Shown piece by piece: positions 8,058 through 15,869 of a stretch of 64,000 bases of DNA. Positions within the stretch are counted from its first letter, which is position 1; every line of letters starts with the position of its first letter. Origin of the DNA: Devosia sp. Root413D1 (GTDB lineage: Bacteria > Pseudomonadota > Alphaproteobacteria > Rhizobiales > Devosiaceae); assembly GCF_001425235.1 (NCBI RefSeq), contig NZ_LMEA01000009.1, forward strand, positions 158,495 through 222,494, given 5' to 3'. The notes under the pieces were generated by a model. The model did not search any database, was not told the origin of the DNA, and saw only the letters and a program-made list of their open reading frames with translations. A program made the position numbers and the translations under genes.

Positions 8058-8855
8058 GTGCTGATCGCGCAGCTCTCCGACCCGCACCTCTGCGCCCCCG
8101 ACACGCTCTATCAGGGGCTGGTCGATTCCAACGCCATGTTCGAGGCTGCCATTGAGCGGCTGGCGACGCTCGATCCCGCCCCCGACCTGGTGCTGCTGAC
8201 CGGCGACGTCACCGAGCACGCCGCAGCCGCGGAGTACCAGCTGGCCCGGCGCCTGCTCGCCGGCATCCGGCAGCCCGTGCTGGCCATCCCGGGCAATCAC
8301 GACGAGCGCGAAGCTTTCCGCGCCGCCTTCGCCGACCGGGGCTACGTGCCCGCCACCGGCCCGCTGCATTTTGCTGTCGGCCGTCACGGGCCGGTCCGTG
8401 TCATCGGCCTCGATATCAGTGTGCCGGGCCAGCATCACGGTGATTTCGACGCGGCGACGACTGCGTGGCTGGAGGCGGCGCTCGCGGCCGAACCGGAGCG
8501 GCCGACGCTGATCATGCTGCACCAGCCGCCCATCGAAACCGGCATCGGCTTTATCGACACCTATCGCTGCTTTGGCGGCGAGCGGCTGGCGGCCATCATC
8601 GCGCGCTACCCGGCGGTGGAGCGCGTGCTCTGCGGCCATGTCCACCGTCACATGTCGCGGCGCTTCGGTGGCAGCCTGCTGCAGATCGCCCCAAGCACCA
8701 CCACAGCCATCGCCCTGCGCCTCGCGCCCGGAGCCGAACCCGCCTCGTTCGTCGAGTCACCAGCGCTGCTGCTGCACCACTGGCGAGCGGATTCCGGGGT
8801 GGTCACTCATCACGTGCCGATCAACCCGGGCGAAGGCCCGCTGCCGTTCTTCTGA
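8058..8855 (+). CDS. Calcineurin-like metallophosphoesterase (CpdA/class III PDE family)
   Basis: A 265-residue phosphoesterase starting at GTG. The metal-binding motifs are in order: SDPHL (residues 7-11), LLTGDVTE, PGNHD, LHQPP and GHVHRH. This is the arrangement of class III cyclic-nucleotide phosphodiesterases such as CpdA, and also of some phospholipid hydrolases, so the substrate cannot be fixed from sequence. No signal peptide. It follows the sugar dehydratase by 7 bp and is probably cotranscribed. Confidence 0.85.
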   Translation: MLIAQLSDPHLCAPDTLYQGLVDSNAMFEAAIERLATLDPAPDLVLLTGDVTEHAAAAEYQLARRLLAGIRQPVLAIPGNHDEREAFRAAFADRGYVPATGPLHFAVGRHGPVRVIGLDISVPGQHHGDFDAATTAWLEAALAAEPERPTLIMLHQPPIETGIGFIDTYRCFGGERLAAIIARYPAVERVLCGHVHRHMSRRFGGSLLQIAPSTTTAIALRLAPGAEPASFVESPALLLHHWRADSGVVTHHVPINPGEGPLPFF

Positions 8856-8898
8856 GCGCCAGCTAAGCGGCAGCTGACTGCATCATTCATCAGGCATT

Positions 8899-8981
8899 CA
8901 AGTGCTACTGAGCACTTGTTGATGATCAACGCGGGCGGCGGGCTTGGGGCTCCGCCGGTTTCGCGCTCGGCTCCGAGCCCC
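8899..8981. promoter_or_regulatory. Two adjacent palindromes and a leader hairpin before the secreted-protein gene
   Basis: CAAGTGCT (8899-8906) and AGCACTTG (8911-8918) form perfect 8-bp arms around ACTG. The overlapping GTTGATGATCAAC (8918-8930) is a second perfect palindrome. A third inverted repeat, GGGGCTC (8946-8952) with GAGCCCC (8975-8981), would fold in the leader. The first could end the upstream operon or be an operator; no T-tract follows it. Confidence 0.45.
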
Positions 8982-9004
8982 GGTGAATCCTAGGGAGAAT
9001 TGCC

Positions 9005-10021
9005 ATGAAACGAATTGCACTCGCCGGCTTCGCATTGCTTGGCCTGGTCACCGGCGCAGCCGCGCAGACGCCGCCTCCGGCAGTGGTCAGCTTCGCCACC
9101 ATTGCCGACATGCCGACGCTGAAGGATACCTCCAAGCAGGATCATTTCGCCGTCACGCTTTCCGACGCCCAGGTGGTGACCAACATCACCGTCGATTGCA
9201 CTGCCGGCCGCACTGAGCTCTTGATCGTGCGCAACGACAAGGCCTGCGCCATCGGCGGCAATGGCTCGATCATCAACCCGTCCAACAAGCAGGCACTGCC
9301 GCGCACCCAGTATCTGGGCCAGTACACCGTCACCGCCGACGGCAGCACCGACGCGCGGACGCTGTCGATCAACTACCTCGCCGTCGGCAAGGTGGCGCCC
9401 GACACCAAGCAGTTCGGCGGCTCGCTGAACTTGAAGCCCGAGCTCTCCTCGAGCGGCGCGGCCGGGCTCACCCAGTCGGTGCTGAAGAAAATCACCGGCG
9501 ACAATACCGGTCCGATCAACAATGCCGTCGACACTGTCGACCTCAACCGCCTGTTCATCCCCTCGGCCGGCCTGCCGTCCGACAAGGGCTGCACCTGGTC
9601 TGGCAACATGGTCTTCGCCTACCAGACCTATTCCTGGTTCATGTCGCTGTCGGCCGATTGCAACGGCAAGGTCTATGAGCTGAAGGGCAATATGCCGTTC
9701 ACCGATACGCCCGGCGTCGAAGGCCAGACCCAGTATGACCTGACCCTGACGCTGCCCTCTACCGAACTGGTCGGCGACGACGCGCTGTTCGCCACCACCG
9801 ACGAGAACGCCGACCTGTTCGCCTCGGTCGACGGCATCACCGGCAACATCATCATGAAGAATTCCAACAATGTCACCGTCACCGTCGATGGCGAAAAGAT
9901 CACCACCCCGATGAAGGTGGAGGCCTCCGGCAGCCTCTCGGGCACCAACGTGCCGCTCGAAGTGGTCCGTTCCTTCGCCACCCTGATCGGCATGCTGCCC
10001 TCGACCTTCTTCGGCGCCTGA
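9005..10021 (+). CDS. Secreted protein of unknown function
   Basis: A 338-residue protein with a signal peptide (MKRIALAGFALLGLVTGAAA, cleavage after AQ near 21) and a good ribosome-binding site (AGGGAG, 8991-8996). The mature part is rich in Thr, Ser and Asn with a beta-strand pattern. Three cysteines at about 65, 79 and 199 and another near 219 could form disulphides. No catalytic motif was recognised. It is likely periplasmic or surface-exposed. It is a single transcription unit: palindromes lie upstream and a strong hairpin terminator lies just downstream. Confidence 0.7.
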   Translation: MKRIALAGFALLGLVTGAAAQTPPPAVVSFATIADMPTLKDTSKQDHFAVTLSDAQVVTNITVDCTAGRTELLIVRNDKACAIGGNGSIINPSNKQALPRTQYLGQYTVTADGSTDARTLSINYLAVGKVAPDTKQFGGSLNLKPELSSSGAAGLTQSVLKKITGDNTGPINNAVDTVDLNRLFIPSAGLPSDKGCTWSGNMVFAYQTYSWFMSLSADCNGKVYELKGNMPFTDTPGVEGQTQYDLTLTLPSTELVGDDALFATTDENADLFASVDGITGNIIMKNSNNVTVTVDGEKITTPMKVEASGSLSGTNVPLEVVRSFATLIGMLPSTFFGA

Positions 10022-10044
10022 GCCGTTATCGGTCGCACCCATCG

Positions 10045-10069
10045 AGCCCCGCGCGAACCGCGCGGGGCT
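10045..10069 (+). terminator. Hairpin terminator after the secreted-protein gene
   Basis: An 11-bp perfect stem, AGCCCCGCGCG (10045-10055) with CGCGCGGGGCT (10059-10069) and a 3-base loop, begins 24 bp after the stop. Only a short TT follows, so termination strength is uncertain. It also lies 3' of the convergent globin gene and may serve both. Confidence 0.75.
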
Positions 10070-10090
10070 TTGCCATGAAGCCGGCAGGCG

Positions 10091-10600
10091 TCAGGCCTGT
10101 TCGGCTGCCTCGTCGCCGGCCCGGATCGGCTTCACCGCTTCGAGGTCCTGGCCGCGGAACTGCGCGATGCGCAGGCGAAAATTGTAGCCGATGCGTTCGG
10201 CCCGCTCGACGAACAGCGCCGCGACCTCGGGCGGACAGAGTTCTTCCGCCGTCTCGCGGAACAGCTTCAGCCAGCGCGCGAAATGCCGGTCGGAGAGTTC
10301 GGGGATGGCGATGTGCTTGGGCATCGGGCGGCCGTAATAGCGGCCACTGCCCAGCAGCATCGAGCTCCAGAAATCGGCGATGGTTTTGAGATGCGCCGGC
10401 CACTCGGCCTCCGGGATCACCCGGTTGAACACCGGCCCGATCACCTCATCGCGCCGCGCCCGGCCATAAAACTGTTCGACCACCGCAGTCACCATGGCGT
10501 CGTCCAGCTCGGCTGGGATCAAGCGGCCGGTCGGGTGGAGGCGGGGGCCTTCGGGAGCAGTCACGTCATGGCCTTTCGGAGCCGCCGGCGCGTCGTGCAC
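10091..10600 (-). CDS. Group III truncated haemoglobin
   Basis: A 169-residue protein whose core (about residues 25-155) matches class III 2/2 haemoglobins: AVVEQFYGRARRDEVIGPVF in the B/C region, FWSSMLLGSGRYYG, and HFARWLKLF carrying the proximal histidine region. It starts at GTG with AGG seven bases upstream. Homologues bind haem and are linked to nitric oxide or microaerobic metabolism. The N-terminal extension of about 25 residues is low in complexity. It is followed by the hairpin at 10045-10069. Confidence 0.85.
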   Translation of the reverse strand: MHDAPAAPKGHDVTAPEGPRLHPTGRLIPAELDDAMVTAVVEQFYGRARRDEVIGPVFNRVIPEAEWPAHLKTIADFWSSMLLGSGRYYGRPMPKHIAIPELSDRHFARWLKLFRETAEELCPPEVAALFVERAERIGYNFRLRIAQFRGQDLEAVKPIRAGDEAAEQA

Positions 10601-10622
10601 GCCGGCGACCTATGTAGTTAGC

Positions 10623-11897
10623 TCAGGCGACCTTTGCGAGCGCCTGTTCGACATCGGCGATGATGTCGTCGATGTGCTCGATGCCGACCGAGATGCGGAC
10701 CAGGTCTTCCGAGACACCGGCCTTGGCCAGTTCCTCGGGGCCGAGCTGGCGGTGCGTGGTCGATGCCGGATGACAGGCCAGCGACTTGGCATCGCCGATA
10801 TTGACCAGCCGAAGGATCATCTGCAGCGCGTCGATGAACTGGCCACCGGCGACGGCGCCGCCCTTGATGCCGAAGCTGATAATGCCCGACGCCTTGCCCT
10901 TGGTGATCTTCCTGGCCGTCGCATTGTACTTGCTGTCCGGCAGCTGGGCGTAGTTCACCCAGTTGATCTTGGGGTGCTGCTTCAGCCAGGCGGCGAGCTT
11001 TTCGGCATTCTCGCAATGCCGCTCCATCCGAAGCCCGAGCGTCTCCAGCCCTTGCAGGAACAGGAAGGCGTTGTGCGGCGACAAAGCCGCGCCGGTATTG
11101 CGCAGCGGCACCACGCGGCAGCGCCCGATATAGGCCGCCGGCCCCAGCGCTTCGGTATAGACCACGCCGTGATAGGACGGGTCGGGCTCGTTGAGGATCT
11201 GGAAGCGGTCCTTGTGCTTCACCCAGTCGAACTTGCCCGAGTCGACGATGATGCCTCCGATCGAGTTGCCGTGCCCGCCGATATATTTGGTGAGCGCGTG
11301 CACCACGATGTCGGCGCCGAACTCGAACGGCTTGCAGAGATAGGGCGTCGCCACCGTGTTATCGACGATGACCGGCACACCGTGGCGATGCGCGATCTCT
11401 GCCAGCCGCTGGATATCGACGATGTTGCCAGCCGGATTGCCGATCGACTCGCAGAATACCGCCTTGGTCTTCTCATCGATGAGCTTCTCCAGCCCCTCGA
11501 AATCACCCTGGTCGGCCATCCGCACCTCGATGCCCTGGCGCGGGAACGAGTGCATGAACAGGTTATAGGTGCCGCCATAGAGCTGGCTGATCGAAACGAT
11601 GTTATCGCCGACGCCGGCGATCGCCTGGATCGAATAGGTGATGGCGGCCATGCCCGAAGCGACGCAAAGGCCGGCAATGCCGCCTTCCATCTCGGCGACG
11701 CGCTGCTCCAGCACTGCCGTCGTCGGGTTCATGATGCGGGTATAGATGTTGCCGGGGACCGCCAGGTTGAACAGGTCGGCGCCGTGCTGGGTGTTGTCGA
11801 AGACGTATGACGTGGTCTGATAGATCGGGACCGCCGCCGCTTTAGTGGTTTCCTCCGCCTTGTAGCCATGATGGAGCGCGATGGATTCGAGCTTCAC
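10623..11897 (-). CDS. metY: O-acetylhomoserine sulfhydrylase (Cys/Met metabolism PLP enzyme)
   Basis: A 424-residue Cys/Met-metabolism PLP enzyme. The Schiff-base lysine is K204 in HALTKYIGGHG, and the phosphate-binding segment ASGMAAI is at about residues 80-86. Length and motifs favour O-acetylhomoserine (thiol)-lyase over cystathionine enzymes, which are about 390 residues. It makes homocysteine from O-acetylhomoserine and sulfide. The start is a GTG with AAAGGA six bases upstream. The 150-bp leader can form a stable GC hairpin, but I could not match it to a SAM riboswitch. Confidence 0.9.
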   Translation of the reverse strand: MKLESIALHHGYKAEETTKAAAVPIYQTTSYVFDNTQHGADLFNLAVPGNIYTRIMNPTTAVLEQRVAEMEGGIAGLCVASGMAAITYSIQAIAGVGDNIVSISQLYGGTYNLFMHSFPRQGIEVRMADQGDFEGLEKLIDEKTKAVFCESIGNPAGNIVDIQRLAEIAHRHGVPVIVDNTVATPYLCKPFEFGADIVVHALTKYIGGHGNSIGGIIVDSGKFDWVKHKDRFQILNEPDPSYHGVVYTEALGPAAYIGRCRVVPLRNTGAALSPHNAFLFLQGLETLGLRMERHCENAEKLAAWLKQHPKINWVNYAQLPDSKYNATARKITKGKASGIISFGIKGGAVAGGQFIDALQMILRLVNIGDAKSLACHPASTTHRQLGPEELAKAGVSEDLVRISVGIEHIDDIIADVEQALAKVA

Positions 11898-12050
11898 TTA
11901 TTGTCCTTTCAAGCAATGAACCCCCGGCGAACCGGTGGACCTATATCCGTAACATGGCCGGATGGGGCAGGGACCCCGTCCGAACGGATGGGGATTGCGT
12001 GATTTGCGCGCAGTGGGAAATATCGCTCCCCTTCAACCATCGAGGCCAAC

Positions 12051-12545
12051 GTGCAAATCCGAGCTGAACGCCCTGCCGACGATGCGGCGATCCATGAGCT
12101 GACCCGCTTGGCGTTCGAGCCGATGCCGTTCAGCAGCGGCACCGAAGCGCCGATCATCCGGGCGCTGCGCGCCGCCGGCGACCTGACGCTGTCGCTGGTC
12201 GCCGAGGACGACGGCACGATCGTCGGGCACATCGCCTTCTCGCCGGTTACCATCGATGGCGTGCATGGCGGCTGGTTCGGGCTCGGGCCGATTGCTGTGC
12301 GTGCCGACCGGCAGCGCCAGGGCATCGGCAAGGCGCTGATCGCCCGGGGGCTGGAGCTGCTGCGCCAACAGGGCGCCGCCGGTGTGGCGCTGATCGGCAA
12401 CCCCGATATCTACGGACGCGTCGGCTTCGAGAGCGACGGGCTATTGGCCTATGGCGATCTCGATCGCCGCTACGTGCAGCGGCTGGTGCTGTCCGGCCCG
12501 CCGCCGCGCGGCGAACTCAAATTCGCGCCGGGCTTCGACATCTAG
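12051..12545 (+). CDS. GNAT-family N-acetyltransferase (YhbS-like)
   Basis: A 164-residue acetyltransferase starting at GTG. The acetyl-CoA loop is RADRQRQGIGKALIARGLEL (about residues 84-103), the R/Q-x-x-G-x-G/A motif of the GNAT fold, followed by ALIGNPDIYGRVGFE, a segment typical of the YhbS group. The substrate is not known. It is divergent from metY with about 150 bp between them. Confidence 0.85.
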   Translation: MQIRAERPADDAAIHELTRLAFEPMPFSSGTEAPIIRALRAAGDLTLSLVAEDDGTIVGHIAFSPVTIDGVHGGWFGLGPIAVRADRQRQGIGKALIARGLELLRQQGAAGVALIGNPDIYGRVGFESDGLLAYGDLDRRYVQRLVLSGPPPRGELKFAPGFDI

Positions 12546-12595
12546 CGCTTGAGGACATCGGCGACATTGTCGCCGGGCCACACCCCAAACTCGGT

Positions 12596-12675
12596 GTCAT
12601 CCCTGCGAAGGCAGGGACCCAACTCACAGCCCGCGCAGGTGGATGAATGGGGGGGCCTGCTTTCGCAGGGATGAC
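12596..12675. repeat. Paired palindromic repeat, family A (copy 1)
   Basis: Two inverted units: GTCATCCCTGCGAAGGCAGG at the left and CCTGCTTTCGCAGGGATGAC at the right, each itself a small palindrome. It occupies the 308-bp gap between two convergent genes. Related copies lie at 15699, 19476, 27623, 53004 and 53168. Confidence 0.85.
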
Positions 12676-12718
12676 AGCCGGTGGGTGAACCGGTCCAGCG
12701 CCGTTTGACCGTCTAACC

Positions 12719-12736
12719 ATGTTATTATAGTAACAT
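12719..12736. promoter_or_regulatory. Orphan copy of the island operator
   Basis: ATGTTATTATAGTAACAT contains perfect ATGTTA/TAACAT arms and fits the GTTA-N6-TAAC core found at six other places in the island. Unlike those, it is between the 3' ends of two convergent genes, about 120 bp beyond the stop of the dioxygenase gene. A TTGACC hexamer lies 8 bp upstream. It may be the remains of a lost promoter. Confidence 0.5.
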
Positions 12737-12853
12737 ACTCTGCGCCGATGCGGTGCGGAGGGGCGGTTGCTTGCAACCGGGCAGAGGTTGGCGATCGAGG
12801 CGCGCGGGACGGAGCGGATGGCACGGTTTGAGCCGCACCGTCCGGTCGCGCCG

Positions 12854-13630
12854 TCAGATCTTGTTGGCGGCCTTCAGTTCGGCGTCGAGCTTGGCCTGGT
12901 AGGCCCGCTTCATCTCTTCATCGGCCTTCGCGCTCACCCCGAAATACACAAAGCCCAGCGCCCGGCGCGAGCGGGTCGGCGAGCGGTTGGGGCTCGCCCA
13001 ATGCACCGTCTTGCAGTCGTGCATCAACAGCATGCCGGCCGGCCCCGGCTGCGCCGCGGTATTGGCGACATCGTGCTCGGTGCCGAAATCGGTGATGCCC
13101 TGCGAGAAGCCGAGGATCTCGGAGCGCCCATGCGGACGCCAGCCCTCGAAGGCATGCGAGCCACGCACATATTGCAGGCACCCGTTCTCGTCGTCGACCG
13201 GTTCCAGTGCCAGCCAGCCGGTGATCGCCTTGGGCGGCGCGATCTTGAAATAGTAGCCGTCCTGGTGCGGCGGGGTCTGCTTGCCGATGCCGGGCGGCTT
13301 GTTGAAATACTCCATGTTCTGCGCGATCGCCGCCTCGCCCAGCACCGTCTCGGCCAGCTCCTTGATCACCCCGTCCGAGAGCAGCGCCTTGAAGTAGCTG
13401 TCGTATTTCTCGAGGTACATCATCTGCTTGACCGTCGAGCGGTTGGCCTTGTCCTCGTAATAGACCTCGGTCTCCGACATCTTCGGCACGCATTCGATCA
13501 GGAAGCGGTCAAGCTCGCGGTTGATCTCGGCCATGCGCGCGGCATCGAACAGCGGCCGGAAGGCGATGAAGCCGTCGCGGTCGAAATCTGCCTTCAACTG
13601 GCTATGCGGAATGCTCATTGCAGCACTCAT
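12854..13630 (-). CDS. Phytanoyl-CoA dioxygenase (PhyH) family oxygenase
   Basis: A 258-residue non-haem Fe(II)/2-oxoglutarate oxygenase. The iron ligands are H122 and D124 in PPHQDGYY and H210 in KTVHWAS, with a following arginine-rich stretch (SPTRSRRALG) likely to bind 2-oxoglutarate. AGGAG is well placed before the ATG at 13630. Bacterial PhyH proteins hydroxylate many small molecules, so the substrate is open; the island setting suggests a sugar acid or amino-sugar derivative. It is divergent from an AraC-type regulator that may control it. Confidence 0.85.
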   Translation of the reverse strand: MSAAMSIPHSQLKADFDRDGFIAFRPLFDAARMAEINRELDRFLIECVPKMSETEVYYEDKANRSTVKQMMYLEKYDSYFKALLSDGVIKELAETVLGEAAIAQNMEYFNKPPGIGKQTPPHQDGYYFKIAPPKAITGWLALEPVDDENGCLQYVRGSHAFEGWRPHGRSEILGFSQGITDFGTEHDVANTAAQPGPAGMLLMHDCKTVHWASPNRSPTRSRRALGFVYFGVSAKADEEMKRAYQAKLDAELKAANKI

Positions 13631-13763
13631 CCTGCGCTCCTCTCCTCAGGGCCGATGCGGCCTTACCTGATGAAAGGCCACCGCCGCCCTCCCGTCATTC
13701 GTGAGGATCGGCACGACGTTAGGAAATCCGATTGCTGCCGTCAGCGGGCACTGGCGAGGCGCC

Positions 13764-14546
13764 ATGCCCTGTGACACCGATCAGCTCGAGCTGCGCGACC
13801 ACCGCTTCGGTCGGATCAACCGCCGCATGCCGATCGGACCCGTGCAATGGCCATTCCACGATCTGTTCTGGGTGCACGAAGGGCGCGTCGCCATTACATT
13901 TCCAGAGCTCGAGGCCAAACTCGAACTGGTGGCTCCATCAGGTGTGCTGATCCTGCCGGGCACCCAGTTTCAGGGTGCAACACTTGGTGCCTTCGCCACC
14001 GCCTCGATCTGCCATTTCGCGATGCCCGAAAAGCCGGCGGGGCCAGGCTATGCCCTGCCCAACCCGGACGAGGCGCTGCATCTGCAGAACCTCATCCGCC
14101 TCGCCATGCACCTCGCCCGCCGCAACCGCCCCGACGAGTTGCCGCGCCGCAAGCGCCTGCTGCTGAGCCTGCTCGACGGGTTCGAACTCACCGGCGCAAC
14201 CGACATCCCGACTGCCGACGAGGACCGGCTGACCATCGCCTGGACCCAGGCCGGGCAGAACCTCCATCGCATGCGCACCCTCGCCGACGTGGCGGCCTTG
14301 CTCGGCATCTCCGAGAGTGCGTTGCGCGCCATGCATCGCAAGGCCCGGCATACGTCCGCGGGAGAGCACCTGAGGGAACTGCGTCTCACCCGCAGCGAGG
14401 AGCTCTTGGTTTCGACCGACAAGTCGCTTGCGACCATCGCCGCCGAAGTCGGCTACGGCCATGCCGCCACGCTCGCCGCGGCGTTCAGGAAGCGCCGCGG
14501 CAAGACCCCCGGCCAGTATCGCCACTGGTCCAATCCTTTCGCCTGA
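13764..14546 (+). CDS. AraC-family transcriptional regulator
   Basis: A 260-residue regulator. The ATG giving MPCDTDQLELRDHRF is preferred, with GAGG before it; a GTG at 13701 would add 21 residues that look unrelated to the family. The N-terminal cupin-like sensor covers about residues 1-130. The C-terminal two-HTH AraC domain covers about 165-258: TLADVAALLGISESALRAMH and SLATIAAEVGYGHAATLAAA. It is divergent from the PhyH oxygenase and lies 12 bp before a BNR-propeller gene, so either may be its target. No copy of the island operator lies in its promoter. Confidence 0.85.
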   Translation: MPCDTDQLELRDHRFGRINRRMPIGPVQWPFHDLFWVHEGRVAITFPELEAKLELVAPSGVLILPGTQFQGATLGAFATASICHFAMPEKPAGPGYALPNPDEALHLQNLIRLAMHLARRNRPDELPRRKRLLLSLLDGFELTGATDIPTADEDRLTIAWTQAGQNLHRMRTLADVAALLGISESALRAMHRKARHTSAGEHLRELRLTRSEELLVSTDKSLATIAAEVGYGHAATLAAAFRKRRGKTPGQYRHWSNPFA

Positions 14547-14558
14547 CCGGAGTTTTTG

Positions 14559-15638
14559 ATGCAGCGTCTTGAAGAGATCACCATCTACGCCAACCCCGAC
14601 CCGCTGCTGGTCAGCCGCCAGGCAACCTTCCCGGGCATCGTGCAACTGGCCAATGGCGAGCTCTGCGCCATCTTCACCATCGGCCAGGCCTTCGACGCCG
14701 CGGATGCCCGCGCCCATGTGAGCCGCAGTGCCGACAATGGCCGCACCTGGTCTGCCCCGGTGCGGCTCACCGACCATGAGGTGCGGCCGGAAGAATCCGA
14801 GAGCTTCAAGCCGCTGCTGCTGGCTGATGGCTCGCTCCTCGCCACCGGCTATGTCTTCGTCCGCCCGACCCCGCTGACCCCGGTGGTCGACCCCGAAACC
14901 TTCAAGCTGCTGACCCTGCGCAACAAGACCAGCACCTCCAGCGATGGCGGGCGCAGCTGGAGCGTTCCGGCCTATTTCGACATCGAAGGCCAGCCGCTCG
15001 AGCTCTCCGGCCCCGCCATCCAGCTCGCTTCGGGCCGCATCATCGCCGCCACCGCGCCGTTCCATCTCGGCAAGGATGGCCATGCGGGCTGGATCATCGC
15101 CAGCGACGACAATGGCAGAAGCTGGCGCAAGCTCTCCGAGTTCTACCGCTCGCCGGCCGGGAACGTCTCGACCTGGGAGAGCCGTATCGCCGATCTCGGC
15201 GGCGGCCGCGTCGCGGTGATCTTCTGGGCCTATGACAATGCCGCCGGCGCCAACCTCACCAACCACATCGCCCTCTCCAGCGATGGCGGCGAGACCTTCG
15301 CGCCGGCGATCGACACGGGCATCCGCGGCCAGGCCTCGAACCTCTTATCGCTTGGCGGTGGCAAGGCGCTCACCATCCATTCGCACCGCGAGGCGCCGGT
15401 CGGGCTGATCGTCCGCCGCGTCGATCTCAACGGAGGTGGTTTCAAGGTGGAGGAGGAGCTCAACCTCTTCGCCGATGCTGCGATGGGCAGCGACTCCGCC
15501 GACATCAAGAAGCAGTTCGGCAGCCTGAAGTTCGGCCAGCCCTCGCTGCTGCGTTTGCAGAACGGGGAAATCTACGCCGCCTGCTGGAGTTTCGAGCAGA
15601 GCCAGTATGTGATCAAGGGCTATCGGATCGCGCTTTGA
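14559..15638 (+). CDS. BNR-repeat (sialidase-like) beta-propeller protein
   Basis: A 359-residue protein with four Asp-box motifs: SADNGRTW, SSDGGRSW, SDDNGRSW and SSDGGETF, evenly spaced as in six-bladed sialidase propellers. The first ATG follows GGAG by six bases. There is no signal peptide, so it should be cytoplasmic. The Arg-Ile-Pro motif of classical GH33 enzymes is absent; the matching place reads ATFPGIVQL. It is therefore sialidase-like by fold, with activity unproven. A second protein of this type is at 18299-19414 on the other strand. Confidence 0.8.
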   Translation: MQRLEEITIYANPDPLLVSRQATFPGIVQLANGELCAIFTIGQAFDAADARAHVSRSADNGRTWSAPVRLTDHEVRPEESESFKPLLLADGSLLATGYVFVRPTPLTPVVDPETFKLLTLRNKTSTSSDGGRSWSVPAYFDIEGQPLELSGPAIQLASGRIIAATAPFHLGKDGHAGWIIASDDNGRSWRKLSEFYRSPAGNVSTWESRIADLGGGRVAVIFWAYDNAAGANLTNHIALSSDGGETFAPAIDTGIRGQASNLLSLGGGKALTIHSHREAPVGLIVRRVDLNGGGFKVEEELNLFADAAMGSDSADIKKQFGSLKFGQPSLLRLQNGEIYAACWSFEQSQYVIKGYRIAL

Positions 15639-15698
15639 CCGGGCCCTTTCTGAACCGGAGGAGCTGGTTGGGCTCGACGGTAGACCAACCCACCGGCT

Positions 15699-15776
15699 GT
15701 CATCCCAGCGAAAGCTGGGACCCAACTCGCAGCCCGTGCAAGTGGACAATTGGGTCCCAGCTTTCGCTGGGATGAC
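15699..15776. repeat. Paired palindromic repeat, family A (copy 2)
   Basis: GTCATCCCAGCGAAAGCTGG at the left and CCAGCTTTCGCTGGGATGAC at the right, separated by about 38 bp. An open frame runs through it into the MFS gene, but the coding start is placed after it. Confidence 0.9.
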
Positions 15777-15869
15777 ATCGCAGGTGGGGCGATCACAGTG
15801 GTTCAACTCATCTGTGAAGCGATCCAGAGCGAGGTCGGGAACGGGCGAGTCGGTGGGAGGACAGGTATC

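Noticed and set aside
6065..8104. A 679-codon minus-strand frame
   Set aside because: It is the antisense of the nucleotide-sugar dehydratase, with a composition typical of high-GC shadow frames.
11898..12050. SAM riboswitch upstream of metY
   Set aside because: A GC-rich hairpin can form, but I could not match the core of SAM-I, SAM-II or SAM/SAH elements.
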